NCBI GenBank assembly: GCA_016703025.1
Contig: JADJCV010000004.1
Span: 2,235,501-2,299,500, forward strand
Direction of reading: 5' to 3'
DNA: 64,000 bases
DNA from: Candidatus Avedoeria danica
GTDB taxonomy: Bacteria > Chloroflexota > Anaerolineae > Epilineales > Epilineaceae
Part shown: in pieces, positions 16,463-23,613 of the stretch
Layout of the letters: each line of letters begins with the position of its first letter
Numbering within the stretch: the first letter of the stretch is position 1
Translations under genes and position numbers: made by a program
Notes under the pieces: model-generated
The model's database searches: none
Seen by the model: the letters and a program-made list of their open reading frames with translations, nothing else
Told to the model about the DNA's origin: nothing

Positions 16463-17104
16463 ATGTCCCAACGCGCCGCGGCCCCACCGCCCCCCGTCCC
16501 GATCGTCAACGTCGGCTACCGTTCGACGAACTTCTGGGTGATCGGTGCCGGTCCGTCGCGTCTCCTCGTCGACCTCGGCTGGCCGGGCTCGATGGGCACG
16601 ATGCGGGCGAACCTGACCCGCATGGGGATCCCGCTCAGCGAGCTCCGCTACGGCGTCGCGACGCACTACCATATTGACCACGCCGGCGTGGCACAGGAGC
16701 TCAAAGACGCGGGCGTGCCACTCCTCGTTCTCGAACCGCAGGTGCCGTGGATCCCGCGGATGAAGCGCTGGACGAAGCCGGCGGATCGGTACCTCGACAT
16801 CGCCCTGCACGACAACGTGACGATCTCGTTCGCCGAGAGCCGCGCCGTGCTCGCGCACATCGGCCTTGCCGGCGAGATTGTGCCCACGCCGGGGCACTCG
16901 GACGACAGCGTCTCGGTCGTGCTCGACGACGGCGCGGCGTTCACGGGGGACCTCACGCATCCGCAGATGATCGGCCAGGAGGACGCGGCCGTCGTCGCCG
17001 CCAGCTGGCAGCGGCTGCGAGAACATGGCGCGACGTGGGTGTATCCGGGGCACGGGCCGGTGCGGGGGATGGAGGCGGTGGTGGGAGGGCGAGCTGAATC
17101 ATGA
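16463..17104 (+). CDS. MBL-fold metallo-hydrolase
   Basis: Metallo-beta-lactamase fold hydrolase of 213 aa. The metal ligands are visible in order: HYHIDHAG (HxHxDH), then PTPGHSDDS, FTGDLTHP and YPGHGPV. The ATG at 16463 is used although the frame is open much further upstream through the VOC gene. The family cleaves thioesters, lactones or phosphodiesters; nothing in the sequence selects one. Its last codon overlaps the NUDIX start (ATGATG), suggesting translational coupling. Confidence 0.9.
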   Translation: MSQRAAAPPPPVPIVNVGYRSTNFWVIGAGPSRLLVDLGWPGSMGTMRANLTRMGIPLSELRYGVATHYHIDHAGVAQELKDAGVPLLVLEPQVPWIPRMKRWTKPADRYLDIALHDNVTISFAESRAVLAHIGLAGEIVPTPGHSDDSVSVVLDDGAAFTGDLTHPQMIGQEDAAVVAASWQRLREHGATWVYPGHGPVRGMEAVVGGRAES

Positions 17105-17616
17105 TGGTGACGGACACCGTATCGTGGGGCCCATCCACGATCGAACTGACGTTTGAGCCGTGGGACCCGGCGGTCGACGGCGGCGACGTATCCTCGGTTA
17201 GAGCCATCATTCTGGCAGGAGACAAAGTGCTCGTCGTGACGAACGAACATGAGATGCACATCGTTCCCGGCGGACAGCCCCAGGAAGGGGAAACGCACGA
17301 CGACGCACTGCGCAGGGAGCTGCTCGAGGAGACCGGATGGACGATCGAGTCTGCCGTTCCGTTGGGGTGCCTACGCTGTAGGCACGTGACGCCGAAGCCC
17401 GAAGGATACCGTCATCCCTATCCGGAATTCGTTCAGAAGGTCTATGTGGCTTGGGCCGACCAATTCACGCCTGAAGCCAAGCATGCGGACGACTATGAGC
17501 GGCTCGCAGAGTTCCGGCCGATCGGCAAACTGGCGCCGAACGAGCTGCCGAACACGCAGTGGGCGATGCTGCAAGCCGCCGTCCGTGTGCCGCGTCCTGG
17601 ACGTCCCGGATGTTGA
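17101..17616 (+). CDS. NUDIX hydrolase
   Basis: Protein of 171 aa with a complete Nudix box, GGQPQEGETHDDALRRELLE then ETGW (G-x5-E-x7-RELLEETGW), coordinating Mg2+ for cleavage of a nucleoside diphosphate linked to another moiety. The start overlaps the stop of the MBL gene. Codon usage becomes less GC-extreme here and stays so through the mrr remnant, hinting at an acquired segment. Substrate unknown. Confidence 0.9.
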   Translation: MMVTDTVSWGPSTIELTFEPWDPAVDGGDVSSVRAIILAGDKVLVVTNEHEMHIVPGGQPQEGETHDDALRRELLEETGWTIESAVPLGCLRCRHVTPKPEGYRHPYPEFVQKVYVAWADQFTPEAKHADDYERLAEFRPIGKLAPNELPNTQWAMLQAAVRVPRPGRPGC

Positions 17617-17667
17617 CCGACATGCCGACGGGCCTATCATGCGCGACCTGTCTCTGCTCAACAGTCC

Positions 17668-18382
17668 GTGGCACGAGAAGAACGGGATGCCGTCGAGCAC
17701 ACAAATCAAGAAGTTGTGCGCGTTATGGCCAGTGAGTTCCACCTATCGGATGACGAACGCGCGCAGCTTCTCCCCCGTGGAGGCCAAACCGTACTGGCGA
17801 ACAGACTCGCATGGGCCAAGGCACATTTCAAGCGGGCCGGTCTACTGGAAGCCACCGGACGGGGCGTATATCGAATTGCGGAGCGGGGCCGGGAAGTCAA
17901 TGGACGCAGTCCTGATCGAATAGATCTGAAATACCTTGACCAGTTTCCAGGGCATCGCGAATTCCGAACGTCGCCGCGAAGATCTTCTCGTTGCGATGGG
18001 CTATGGTGGTTCACGGCAGGATGCCGGTCGAGCAATTGGGCGAGGCGGTGATGGCGGTATCGACGGGATCATCAAGGAGGATCGACTGGGCCTTGACGTG
18101 ATTTATCTTCAGGCCAAACGCTGGGAGGGAGTCGTGGGGCGGCCTGAAATCCAGAAATTTGCCGGCGCCTTGCAGGGTCAACGGGCACGAAAAGGGATAT
18201 TCATCACAACATCTTCCTTTACAAAAGATGCAGTCGACTTCGCTGCTGCAATCGAAAGTAAGCTGATACTTATGGACGGAGAAGATCTTGCTGGTCATAT
18301 GATTGACCATGGCGTCGGTGTGAGTCATGTAGCATTATACGCCGTGAAACGAATTGACTCAGACTACTTCGTTCAGGAGTAA
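17668..18382 (+). pseudogene. Broken Mrr-type restriction endonuclease gene
   Basis: Two frames encode consecutive parts of one Mrr protein. Frame 1, from about 17668 to 17975, gives the N-terminal winged-helix domain (LSDDERAQLLPRGGQTVLAN, RGVYRIAERGREV, RIDLKYLDQFPGHREF). Frame 2, from about 17960 to 18382, gives the catalytic domain (LLVAMGYGGSRQDAGRAIG, GGDGGIDGIIKED, VIYLQAKRWEG, RKGIFITTSSF). The catalytic Asp and Gln-Ala-Lys (QAK) are intact. The connecting ~50-60 residues normal for Mrr are missing and the frame changes at the same point, so an internal out-of-frame deletion fits better than a single indel. The region is AT-richer than its neighbours. Intact Mrr cuts methylated DNA. 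Confidence 0.82.
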
Positions 18383-18399
18383 CGGCTAGCAATTGACCG

Positions 18400-18531
18400 C
18401 CGTGTGACAAGTCCGCCGAATCACTGTGCATCGCTTCCGCATGCACTGTGCTCCGCGGCCCGATTCACAGTGCATCGCCGCTCGTTACACAGTGCTTCGC
18501 TCGTCGATTCACCGTACCTGTCGCCCTCTGC
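18400..18531. repeat. 22-bp tandem repeat array, about five degenerate units
   Basis: Units start at exactly 22-bp steps: 18422, 18444, 18466, 18488 and (weaker) 18510. The shared core is CACWGTGCWTCGC, read as CACTGTGCATCGC, CACTGTGCTCCGC, CACAGTGCATCGC and CACAGTGCTTCGC. A vaguer unit may begin at 18400. It lies just after the mrr remnant in DNA with no convincing gene. No spacers are present, so it is not CRISPR. Similar CACATTGCA(C/T)CGT words occur at 63398 and 63512. Confidence 0.75.
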
Positions 18532-18561
18532 CCACCTTCCTGCGACACCCGCACAAGAAGA

Positions 18562-18599
18562 AGGGGCGGGGTGCTGCTCCTCAGCAGCTCCCCGCCCCT
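18562..18599 (-). terminator. Probable rho-independent terminator
   Basis: A 17-bp stem with one mismatch (arms 18562-18578 and 18583-18599, GC-rich, loop GAGG on the minus strand). On the minus strand it is followed by TTCTTCTTGTG. It lies 33 nt after the stop of the small minus-strand ORF ending at 18632. Confidence 0.6.
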
Positions 18600-18631
18600 C
18601 AGAATCGTCGCCATCTACGTGGCGCAGGGCA

Positions 18632-18883
18632 TCATTGCCCGCGCAACTCCGGAACCACTGTACGCGTGGCCGCCGATCGGACGTCTTGGCACGGCCACCG
18701 CCGCACGGAGCCGAACTGCGACCGCCCAGCCGCCTCGCCGACCATCCCCCCGACCGTCCACGCTAGCCCGCGGGTGATCCACATCGCTGAAGCCAGTCGC
18801 CCGACAAGCAAGCCCAAATCCATCGTCGCGATAGTCAAGACGCGCATGCACAAGTGGTTCGCGATTTCGATCAAGTATGCCAT
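18632..18883 (-). CDS. Possible small membrane protein, 83 aa
   Basis: Not recognised as any family. An ATG at 18883 follows a perfect AGGAGG at 18893-18898 with 9-nt spacing. The product begins MAYLIEIANHLCMRVLTIAT and has one or two hydrophobic stretches (residues about 10-30 and 35-52), then a polar, Arg-rich end. A TATGCT box lies at 18942-18947, a leader hairpin at 18905-18926 and a terminator 33 nt past the stop, so all parts of a transcription unit are present. The unusually frequent TTG leucine codons differ from the neighbours. A structured RNA is the alternative; no homologue can be named. Confidence 0.4.
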   Translation of the reverse strand: MAYLIEIANHLCMRVLTIATMDLGLLVGRLASAMWITRGLAWTVGGMVGEAAGRSQFGSVRRWPCQDVRSAATRTVVPELRGQ

Positions 18884-18892
18884 CACACTCCA

Positions 18893-18947
18893 CCTCCTAT
18901 GGCTGCCGTGGCCCGCCGACCACGGCTGCGAGCGTGCGTCCAGCATA
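18893..18947 (-). promoter_or_regulatory. Promoter, leader hairpin and ribosome site of the small minus-strand ORF
   Basis: Reading the minus strand: TATGCT (18942-18947) as -10 with a weak TTCCAT about 16 bp before it. A hairpin follows with perfect 7-bp arms GCCGTGG/CCACGGC (18905-18926), then AGGAGG (18893-18898). The hairpin ends 6 nt before the ribosome site, which could affect translation. Confidence 0.35.
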
Positions 18948-19281
18948 CGAGGTCGCGACGTCGATGGAAGGCCCTCGAGCCGCCGCGCAACCGCCGCGCA
19001 ACCGTTAACCATCGCGCTTGACCTCCCCATCGCGGCCCATTGCCTCCCCCACCAACCCATGATCCTCCCCCTCCCCCAGACTGTTCGACGGGGTCCCCAC
19101 CGCGCCGAAGGTGCGGTGGGGTTCGGGAGGGGGTCGGGGGGTGAGGGCCGCAGGCCGCCGCCTCTCGACGGCTACCGCCGCAAGGCCGCCCATTACGCGC
19201 CGCGACGACGAGGGCACGGCATGCCGTGCCCCTACACGCACCGGGATCGTGTAGAGCGCATCTCGTCGTAGCGAGCACGCC
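18948..19281. other. Gene-free repeat-rich interval
   Basis: No coding frame is convincing. It holds a direct repeat CCGCCGCGCAA x2 (about 18980-19003). A degenerate copy of the CCTCCCCCTCCCCCAGAC element follows (about 19069-19150, with a hairpin CCCCACCGCG/TGCGGTGGGG). A family-B palindrome, GGGCACGGCATGCCGTGCCC, lies at 19212-19231 and ends CCTACAC. Confidence 0.6.
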
Positions 19282-20013
19282 CTACCCGACCGGCGCGGCT
19301 CCACCCAGCCGCCCCTCCGCCATCCCCGCCACCACCCCCTTCAACCGCCGCGCCTCCCCCGGCGCCAGCGCGCTCTGCCGCCGCCCCTCGTCCCGCAGCC
19401 AGCCGCGCAGCTCGGTGGCGCGGACGGCCATCGGGGTCGGGGCGTTCGTCGTCAGGACGAGGCCGGGGCGGGTGAAGACGACGACGGGGATGATCGGGAC
19501 GTTGCGCAGCGCGTCGTTCGCGTCACCCGTAGCGACCACGGCGGCGCGGAGGGCGGCGATGTCGGCGTCGATGAGCGGGCTCGGGTTGCGGACCGCCCGG
19601 CGGCCGAAGGCCAGGAAGCGGCGCCAGAGCGGGCGGCGGTCGCGCCACCGGGCGCCGTCGATGTCGATCGGGCCCTCGGTGCTGAAGACGTGCACCACGG
19701 CCAGGCCCCACGGCGCCACGATCACGTGCTCCGCCGCCGGGAGCGCCCAGTTGTAGAGCGTGAAGAGCGGCCCGGCGTCGGCCAGCGCCGCCGCGAGCGC
19801 CACCTCGGCGCGCGGGACCGCCACCCAGCGGTCCATCAGCGCGATGCCGAACCAGGACGCCAACGTGCCGGCGACAAGACAGAAAAGGGCGATCGGCTGC
19901 GTGCGCGGGCTGTTCAGGAAGAGGCCGCCCAACAGGAGCCCGAAGCCGAGCACCGCGACGCGCACGGCGAGGCTGCGCCGCTTGCGGGCATAGTCCGCCG
20001 CGGTGAAGATCAT
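19282..20013 (-). CDS. NERD-domain-like membrane protein
   Basis: Protein of 243 aa with two N-terminal membrane helices (about residues 18-36 and 43-62). A NERD-like core follows: LFTLYNWALPAAEHVIVAPWG, AVVHVFSTEGPIDIDG, then VPIIPVVVFTRPGLVLTTN and MAVRATELRGWL. NERD proteins are nuclease-related. The usual catalytic Lys of the (D/E)xK motif is not seen (VHVFST here), so nuclease activity is doubtful. ATG 20013 is chosen because the longer frame upstream is Arg/Pro-rich and overlaps plsX. It follows plsX on the same strand with 28 nt between. Confidence 0.7.
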   Translation of the reverse strand: MIFTAADYARKRRSLAVRVAVLGFGLLLGGLFLNSPRTQPIALFCLVAGTLASWFGIALMDRWVAVPRAEVALAAALADAGPLFTLYNWALPAAEHVIVAPWGLAVVHVFSTEGPIDIDGARWRDRRPLWRRFLAFGRRAVRNPSPLIDADIAALRAAVVATGDANDALRNVPIIPVVVFTRPGLVLTTNAPTPMAVRATELRGWLRDEGRRQSALAPGEARRLKGVVAGMAEGRLGGAAPVG

Positions 20014-20041
20014 GGCCCCGCCGTGCGGCGCGGGCGCGCCT

Positions 20042-21100
20042 CTACGCGCCACGGGACGCAAGCGCGATCTCGGACGCGTGCCCGACGGCAGCCTCCGCCT
20101 CGACCACCGCCTCCACGCGCGCGATCCCGTCGGCGATCGCGTCGACCAAGTGTTGCTCGACGCCGCGCCGGGCGACGGCCACCGCACTGGCCACGGCCAT
20201 CGCATCCGATCGCCCGTGGCCGATGACGACGGCGCCCCGCACCCCGAGCAGCATCGCGCCGCCGTGACCGCGGTAGTCCCAGCCGCGGCGGATCCGGCCG
20301 AGGGCCGGACGCATGAGGAACCCGCCGAGTGCGCTCAGGAAGTCCGCCTTGGCCTCGCGCTTGAGCGTGGCCGTCACCAAGCCGGCGATGCCCTCGGACA
20401 GCTTGAGCATGACGTTGCCCGTGAAGCCGTCCGTGACGGCCACGTCCACCCGGCTCTGCGGCACGTCGTGGCCCTCGATGTTGCCGATGAAGTGCAGCGG
20501 CGCGGCCTCGAGCAGCGGCAACGCCGCCTGGACCAGCGCCGTGCCCTTGCCGCGCTCCTCGCCGATCGAGATCAAGCCGACGCGCGGCCGCTCGATGCCG
20601 AGGACGCGCTCGGCGTACGCGGCGCCCATCATCGCGAACTGGAGGAGATGCTCCGGCCGAACTTCGGGGTTCGCACCGACGTCGAGGAGCGCCACCGGGC
20701 CGTCGATCGCCGGGAAGACCATCGCCAGCGCCGGCCGCAGGACGCCCTTCACCCGCCCGAGCCCGAACGTGGCCGCGGTCATCGCCGCACCGGTGTTGCC
20801 GGCCGTGACGAACGCATCGGCCGAACCGTGCCGCACCAGCTGGACGCCGACGGACATCGAGTTGTCCCGCCGGGAGCGCACGGCCTCCGCCGGCGCCTTC
20901 TCGTCCATCCCGATGACGGCATCCGCGTTCACGACTTCGATCGGCAGCCCGCGCACGTCGTGCCGATCGAGCTCGCGCACGACCTCCGCCTCCCGGCCGA
21001 CGAGAACGATGCCGGTGCCGGCGCGCGCGGCGAGAACGGCGCCGGCCACGCTGCTGGCCGCGCCGTGGTCACCGCCCATCGCATCCACCACTATCCGCAC
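20042..21100 (-). CDS. plsX: Phosphate acyltransferase PlsX
   Basis: Converts acyl-ACP to acyl-phosphate for phosphatidic-acid synthesis. Family signatures are VDAMGGDHG at the N-terminus, VTAGNTGAAM, LLDVGANPEVRPEHLLQFA, GNIEGHDV and VTDGFTGNVMLK. The product is 352 aa from GTG 21100; an ATG at 21118 would add six residues. GTG is preferred because a TAGAAT box (21109-21114) lies 8 nt before it and overlaps the longer start, giving a leaderless message like several others here. It is separated from fabH/fabF although it acts in the same lipid pathway. Confidence 0.94.
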   Translation of the reverse strand: MRIVVDAMGGDHGAASSVAGAVLAARAGTGIVLVGREAEVVRELDRHDVRGLPIEVVNADAVIGMDEKAPAEAVRSRRDNSMSVGVQLVRHGSADAFVTAGNTGAAMTAATFGLGRVKGVLRPALAMVFPAIDGPVALLDVGANPEVRPEHLLQFAMMGAAYAERVLGIERPRVGLISIGEERGKGTALVQAALPLLEAAPLHFIGNIEGHDVPQSRVDVAVTDGFTGNVMLKLSEGIAGLVTATLKREAKADFLSALGGFLMRPALGRIRRGWDYRGHGGAMLLGVRGAVVIGHGRSDAMAVASAVAVARRGVEQHLVDAIADGIARVEAVVEAEAAVGHASEIALASRGA

Positions 21101-21108
21101 GGCCGGCG

Positions 21109-21114
21109 ATTCTA
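21109..21114 (-). promoter_or_regulatory. Leaderless -10 box of plsX
   Basis: TAGAAT on the minus strand, 8 nt before the GTG start, so transcription should begin at or near the start codon. It matches the same box-to-start geometry at mutM, the rhodanese and both glycosyltransferases. Confidence 0.5.
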
Positions 21115-21164
21115 GCATAGCGCCGTGGCCGGCTCACCCGTTGTACCCGCCGATCGAGGCGCCT

Positions 21165-21290
21165 AGAATGGGCGCCGTCCGGCTCGCCTCGTCGCCCAGG
21201 TCCTCAGTCGGCTGGATAAGCCTCGGATCTCCGACAGAAATCTCCGACAGAGGCAGCGATCCGTAAGACTCTGCGGGGACAGAGTACTCG
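21165..21290 (+). promoter_or_regulatory. Promoter and repeat-containing leader of the secreted-protein gene
   Basis: TAGAAT at 21165-21170 is a plus-strand -10 candidate about 130 nt before the gene at 21305. The leader from about 21221 contains CGGATCTCCGACAGA duplicated in part (ATCTCCGACAGA again at about 21239), then CTCTGCGGGGACAGAGTACT. This resembles the interior and right arm of the CTAGTAC element at 53564-53640. It is either a decayed copy of that element or a structured leader. Confidence 0.4.
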
Positions 21291-21304
21291 CCCTGGAGAC
21301 CGTC

Positions 21305-21790
21305 ATGCGCTTGCCTGCCGCACTGGCGTCCGCGCTCGGCCTCGCCGCCCTGGCGCTGCTGACCGCCGCTCCGCCCCATCCCCCCGCCGCCGCCGCCCTG
21401 ATCCGCCAGGAAACGACCCCGATCGTCGTTCCGCCGGACCCGACACCGCGACCGATCTACGCGCCGTACGTGAACCGGAACTGGGACCCGCTGGCGCCCG
21501 AGCCCGTGGACAACGTCGCCCTCGGCTGGCTCGCCGCCCTGCAACCCGAGGGTCGTACCGCGTGCACCCCGGCAACGCACGTCCTGCTGCGGTTCCCGGA
21601 AGGGGCGCTGAACAACGTCGTCGAGGCCGTCGTCGCCCCGGCAGCGCCCGGCCTGACGCTCGACCTGTTCGTGAACGACTACGTCCGCCTCAACGGCGGC
21701 GTCGACTTGGCGCCGGACCGATGCCGCTTCCTGACGTGGCGGATGATCCTGGTGACGCGCGTACGGTCGATGGTGCCGCCACCGCCGTAG
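21305..21790 (+). CDS. Secreted protein of unknown function
   Basis: Protein of 161 aa. Residues 1-31 are a clear signal peptide (positively charged start, Ala/Leu core, cleavage near PPAAAA-L). The mature part starts with a Pro-rich stretch (PPDPTPRPIYAPYVNRNWDP). Two cysteines (about 92 and 143) could form a disulfide. No family was recognised. GGAG lies 7 nt before the ATG. The stop TAG is part of GTAGGGG, the same word that starts family-A REP elements. Confidence 0.7.
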   Translation: MRLPAALASALGLAALALLTAAPPHPPAAAALIRQETTPIVVPPDPTPRPIYAPYVNRNWDPLAPEPVDNVALGWLAALQPEGRTACTPATHVLLRFPEGALNNVVEAVVAPAAPGLTLDLFVNDYVRLNGGVDLAPDRCRFLTWRMILVTRVRSMVPPPP

Positions 21791-21834
21791 GGGTGGTGGG
21801 GGTGTGATCGCGGGATGTTTCGGGGGCGGACGGC

Positions 21835-21861
21835 GGGCGACGCATGCGTCGCCCCTACGCG
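21835..21861. repeat. Family-A REP palindrome, third copy
   Basis: GGGCGACGCATGCGTCGCCC followed by CTACGCG. The arms match the copies beside the RAYT gene at 7125-7305. The centre differs (CATG instead of GAAC/GTTC), but the hairpin is preserved. It lies between a plus-strand gene and a minus-strand gene that converge. Confidence 0.8.
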
Positions 21862-21919
21862 GGGGGGGATGGGAGCCGGGGATCATGCGTCCGGGGGGTG
21901 GGATCAGGGAACGCGGGGC

Positions 21920-23257
21920 CTACGGGCGCCGCGTCCTTGTGGCAACCGCCTGCGGTGCCGGCGCCGCCGTCAGCGTCGCGTCGACATCGATCCGCCGCGG
22001 TGTCGCGACGGTCGACGCGCCTTGCCCGCGGGTGCCTTCCGACCCGTTCGTCCCCGCCCGCGGCGTCGCGGTCGGCCGCGGGCGGCGGGTGCGCGTCGGC
22101 GTGGCGGTGGGGTCGACGCCGGCGGTGGCGGTGGCGGCGGCGGCACGGACGCGTTCGCTGTCCGGGAAGTGCACACGGAAGCCGAGCGAGACGTCGTTGT
22201 AGAGCGGCGCCGTGGCGCGGAGCACGTCGACCCAGGCGTTGTCGCGCGTGCGGGGCTCGCCGGCGGGGTAGAGCTGGTTCAGGACGCCGACCAAGTTGGC
22301 GAGCGTCTCCTCGTTCCAGCCGACGTGCGGCATCGCATGGCCATCCACGATGAGGTAGAGGCCTGAGTTCGTGAGCTGCAGTTCGGCGTCGTCGACGGAC
22401 GCACGCTGCAGACGCGTCTGCAGGTCGCTCCGCAGGCGCAGGAGCGGCGATTTCACGTCGGCCGGCGCCAGCAGCGTGCGCAGATCGTCCGTGCTGAAGC
22501 CGAGCCAGCTCGGCACCCAGCTCCGGTCGGCGCCGCGGCGCTCGTAGTCGAGGTCGATGTCGATCGTCTGGCTCGGCAGCGTCTCGCGCTCGGCGTCGGT
22601 CAGCGAGATGATGAACGCGTCCGCGTCCGGCGACGGGGGCTTGGGGGCGCGCGGCGCGCCCTTGGAAGGCGGGAAGTTGAAGTCCAGCTGGAGCGGCACG
22701 GACTGCAGGAGCGGCGCCAGATCGGCCAGCATGTCGCGCTGCTCGGCGGACAGGAGCGGATCGCCGTCGTCGTCGACGGCCATACGGTCGATGAGGTCGA
22801 GTGCGTTGTCGAGCTCGCGCGTGCCCCAGGCGATGTACGGCAGCGGTCGACCGTTCACGAGCACGTACAGGCCGTCGCGGCGCGAGGCCACCGTCATCTG
22901 GCGGATGCCGGCGCGGGCGAACCAGCGGGTGTAACTCTCGCCGTCCTCGTCGTCGCTGAAGAACCGCACCCGCCCGACGAGCGGGTTGCCCGTGATCCGC
23001 TCCCAGAGCTCGTCGACCTGCGCGCTCTTGAACCCACCGATCCGCGCGATCCGGCCGTCGTTGTCGACCTCGATCGGGATCGGCGGCAGGCTGAAGATCG
23101 AGGCGCCGCCGAGCACCGTCGTCATCGGCTCGAGGTCGCGCTTCAGCTGGGACAACGAAGCGCCCTTGTCGTCGCCCTGGCAACCGGCCACGGCGCCGCC
23201 GGCCGCAAGCAGCAGGACGACGGCCAGCCAAACGCCTCCGTGGCGGCGGATGGGCAT
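21920..23257 (-). CDS. Lipoprotein of unknown function
   Basis: Protein of 445 aa with a type II signal peptide and lipobox (LLLAAGGAVAGC, Cys about 22). It then has two similar halves: GLYVLVNGRPLPYIAWG...ELDNALDLIDRM in the first and GLYLIVDGHAMPHVGWN...TLANLVGVLNQLY in the second. These appear to be duplicated modules with a GLY(V/I)xxxGxxxPxxxW core. The C-terminus is a Thr/Pro/Ala/Arg-rich low-complexity tail. A GGAGGT site 4 nt before ATG 23257 decides the start. The protein would be anchored outside the membrane. No known family is recognised. Confidence 0.75.
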   Translation of the reverse strand: MPIRRHGGVWLAVVLLLAAGGAVAGCQGDDKGASLSQLKRDLEPMTTVLGGASIFSLPPIPIEVDNDGRIARIGGFKSAQVDELWERITGNPLVGRVRFFSDDEDGESYTRWFARAGIRQMTVASRRDGLYVLVNGRPLPYIAWGTRELDNALDLIDRMAVDDDGDPLLSAEQRDMLADLAPLLQSVPLQLDFNFPPSKGAPRAPKPPSPDADAFIISLTDAERETLPSQTIDIDLDYERRGADRSWVPSWLGFSTDDLRTLLAPADVKSPLLRLRSDLQTRLQRASVDDAELQLTNSGLYLIVDGHAMPHVGWNEETLANLVGVLNQLYPAGEPRTRDNAWVDVLRATAPLYNDVSLGFRVHFPDSERVRAAAATATAGVDPTATPTRTRRPRPTATPRAGTNGSEGTRGQGASTVATPRRIDVDATLTAAPAPQAVATRTRRP

Positions 23258-23613
23258 GTGGACCTCCAGAAACGTCGGCCACCGACACGACACGTGATCC
23301 GTGGGGCATCGGCGGGGATACGAGCTTCTTAATGCAACGGTAACCAGGATAGCGCCGCGTACGCGCGTCGTCAACCCCCTGTGACGCGGGCGCCACCGGC
23401 GGGCGGCGCTGCATCGGGCGACGCGAACACATGGCCGCGTCGAGGGATGCGCCCGCGGAGCCATCGGTCGACGCGCACGCTTCATCCCTGCGCGGGGAGG
23501 TGAATTTCGAGCGGACGGCGCTCCACAAGCGCATCGCGCAGGAGTTGTAACCACGCGCCGCCACGGCCAGAATGGGCGCCGGCTCATCCGGAGCGACACG
23601 ACTGCGCGGTCCA
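23258..23613. other. Intergenic region between divergent genes
   Basis: No gene is seen in about 355 bases between the lipoprotein (minus) and the P-type ATPase (plus). The segment CGGGCGACGCGAACAC at about 23416 resembles one arm of a family-A REP followed by a decayed second arm (CGCGTCGAGGG), probably an old copy. AACCAGGATAGCG near 23341-23353 could be a -10 for either side; this is weak. Confidence 0.4.

Noticed and set aside
17668..18382. Programmed frameshift producing an intact Mrr protein
   Set aside because: About 50-60 residues of the normal connector are missing, so a frameshift alone would not restore the protein.
18400..18531. CRISPR array
   Set aside because: The 22-bp units are directly adjacent with no unique spacers, and no cas genes are present. 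The same reasoning applies to 36117-36214.
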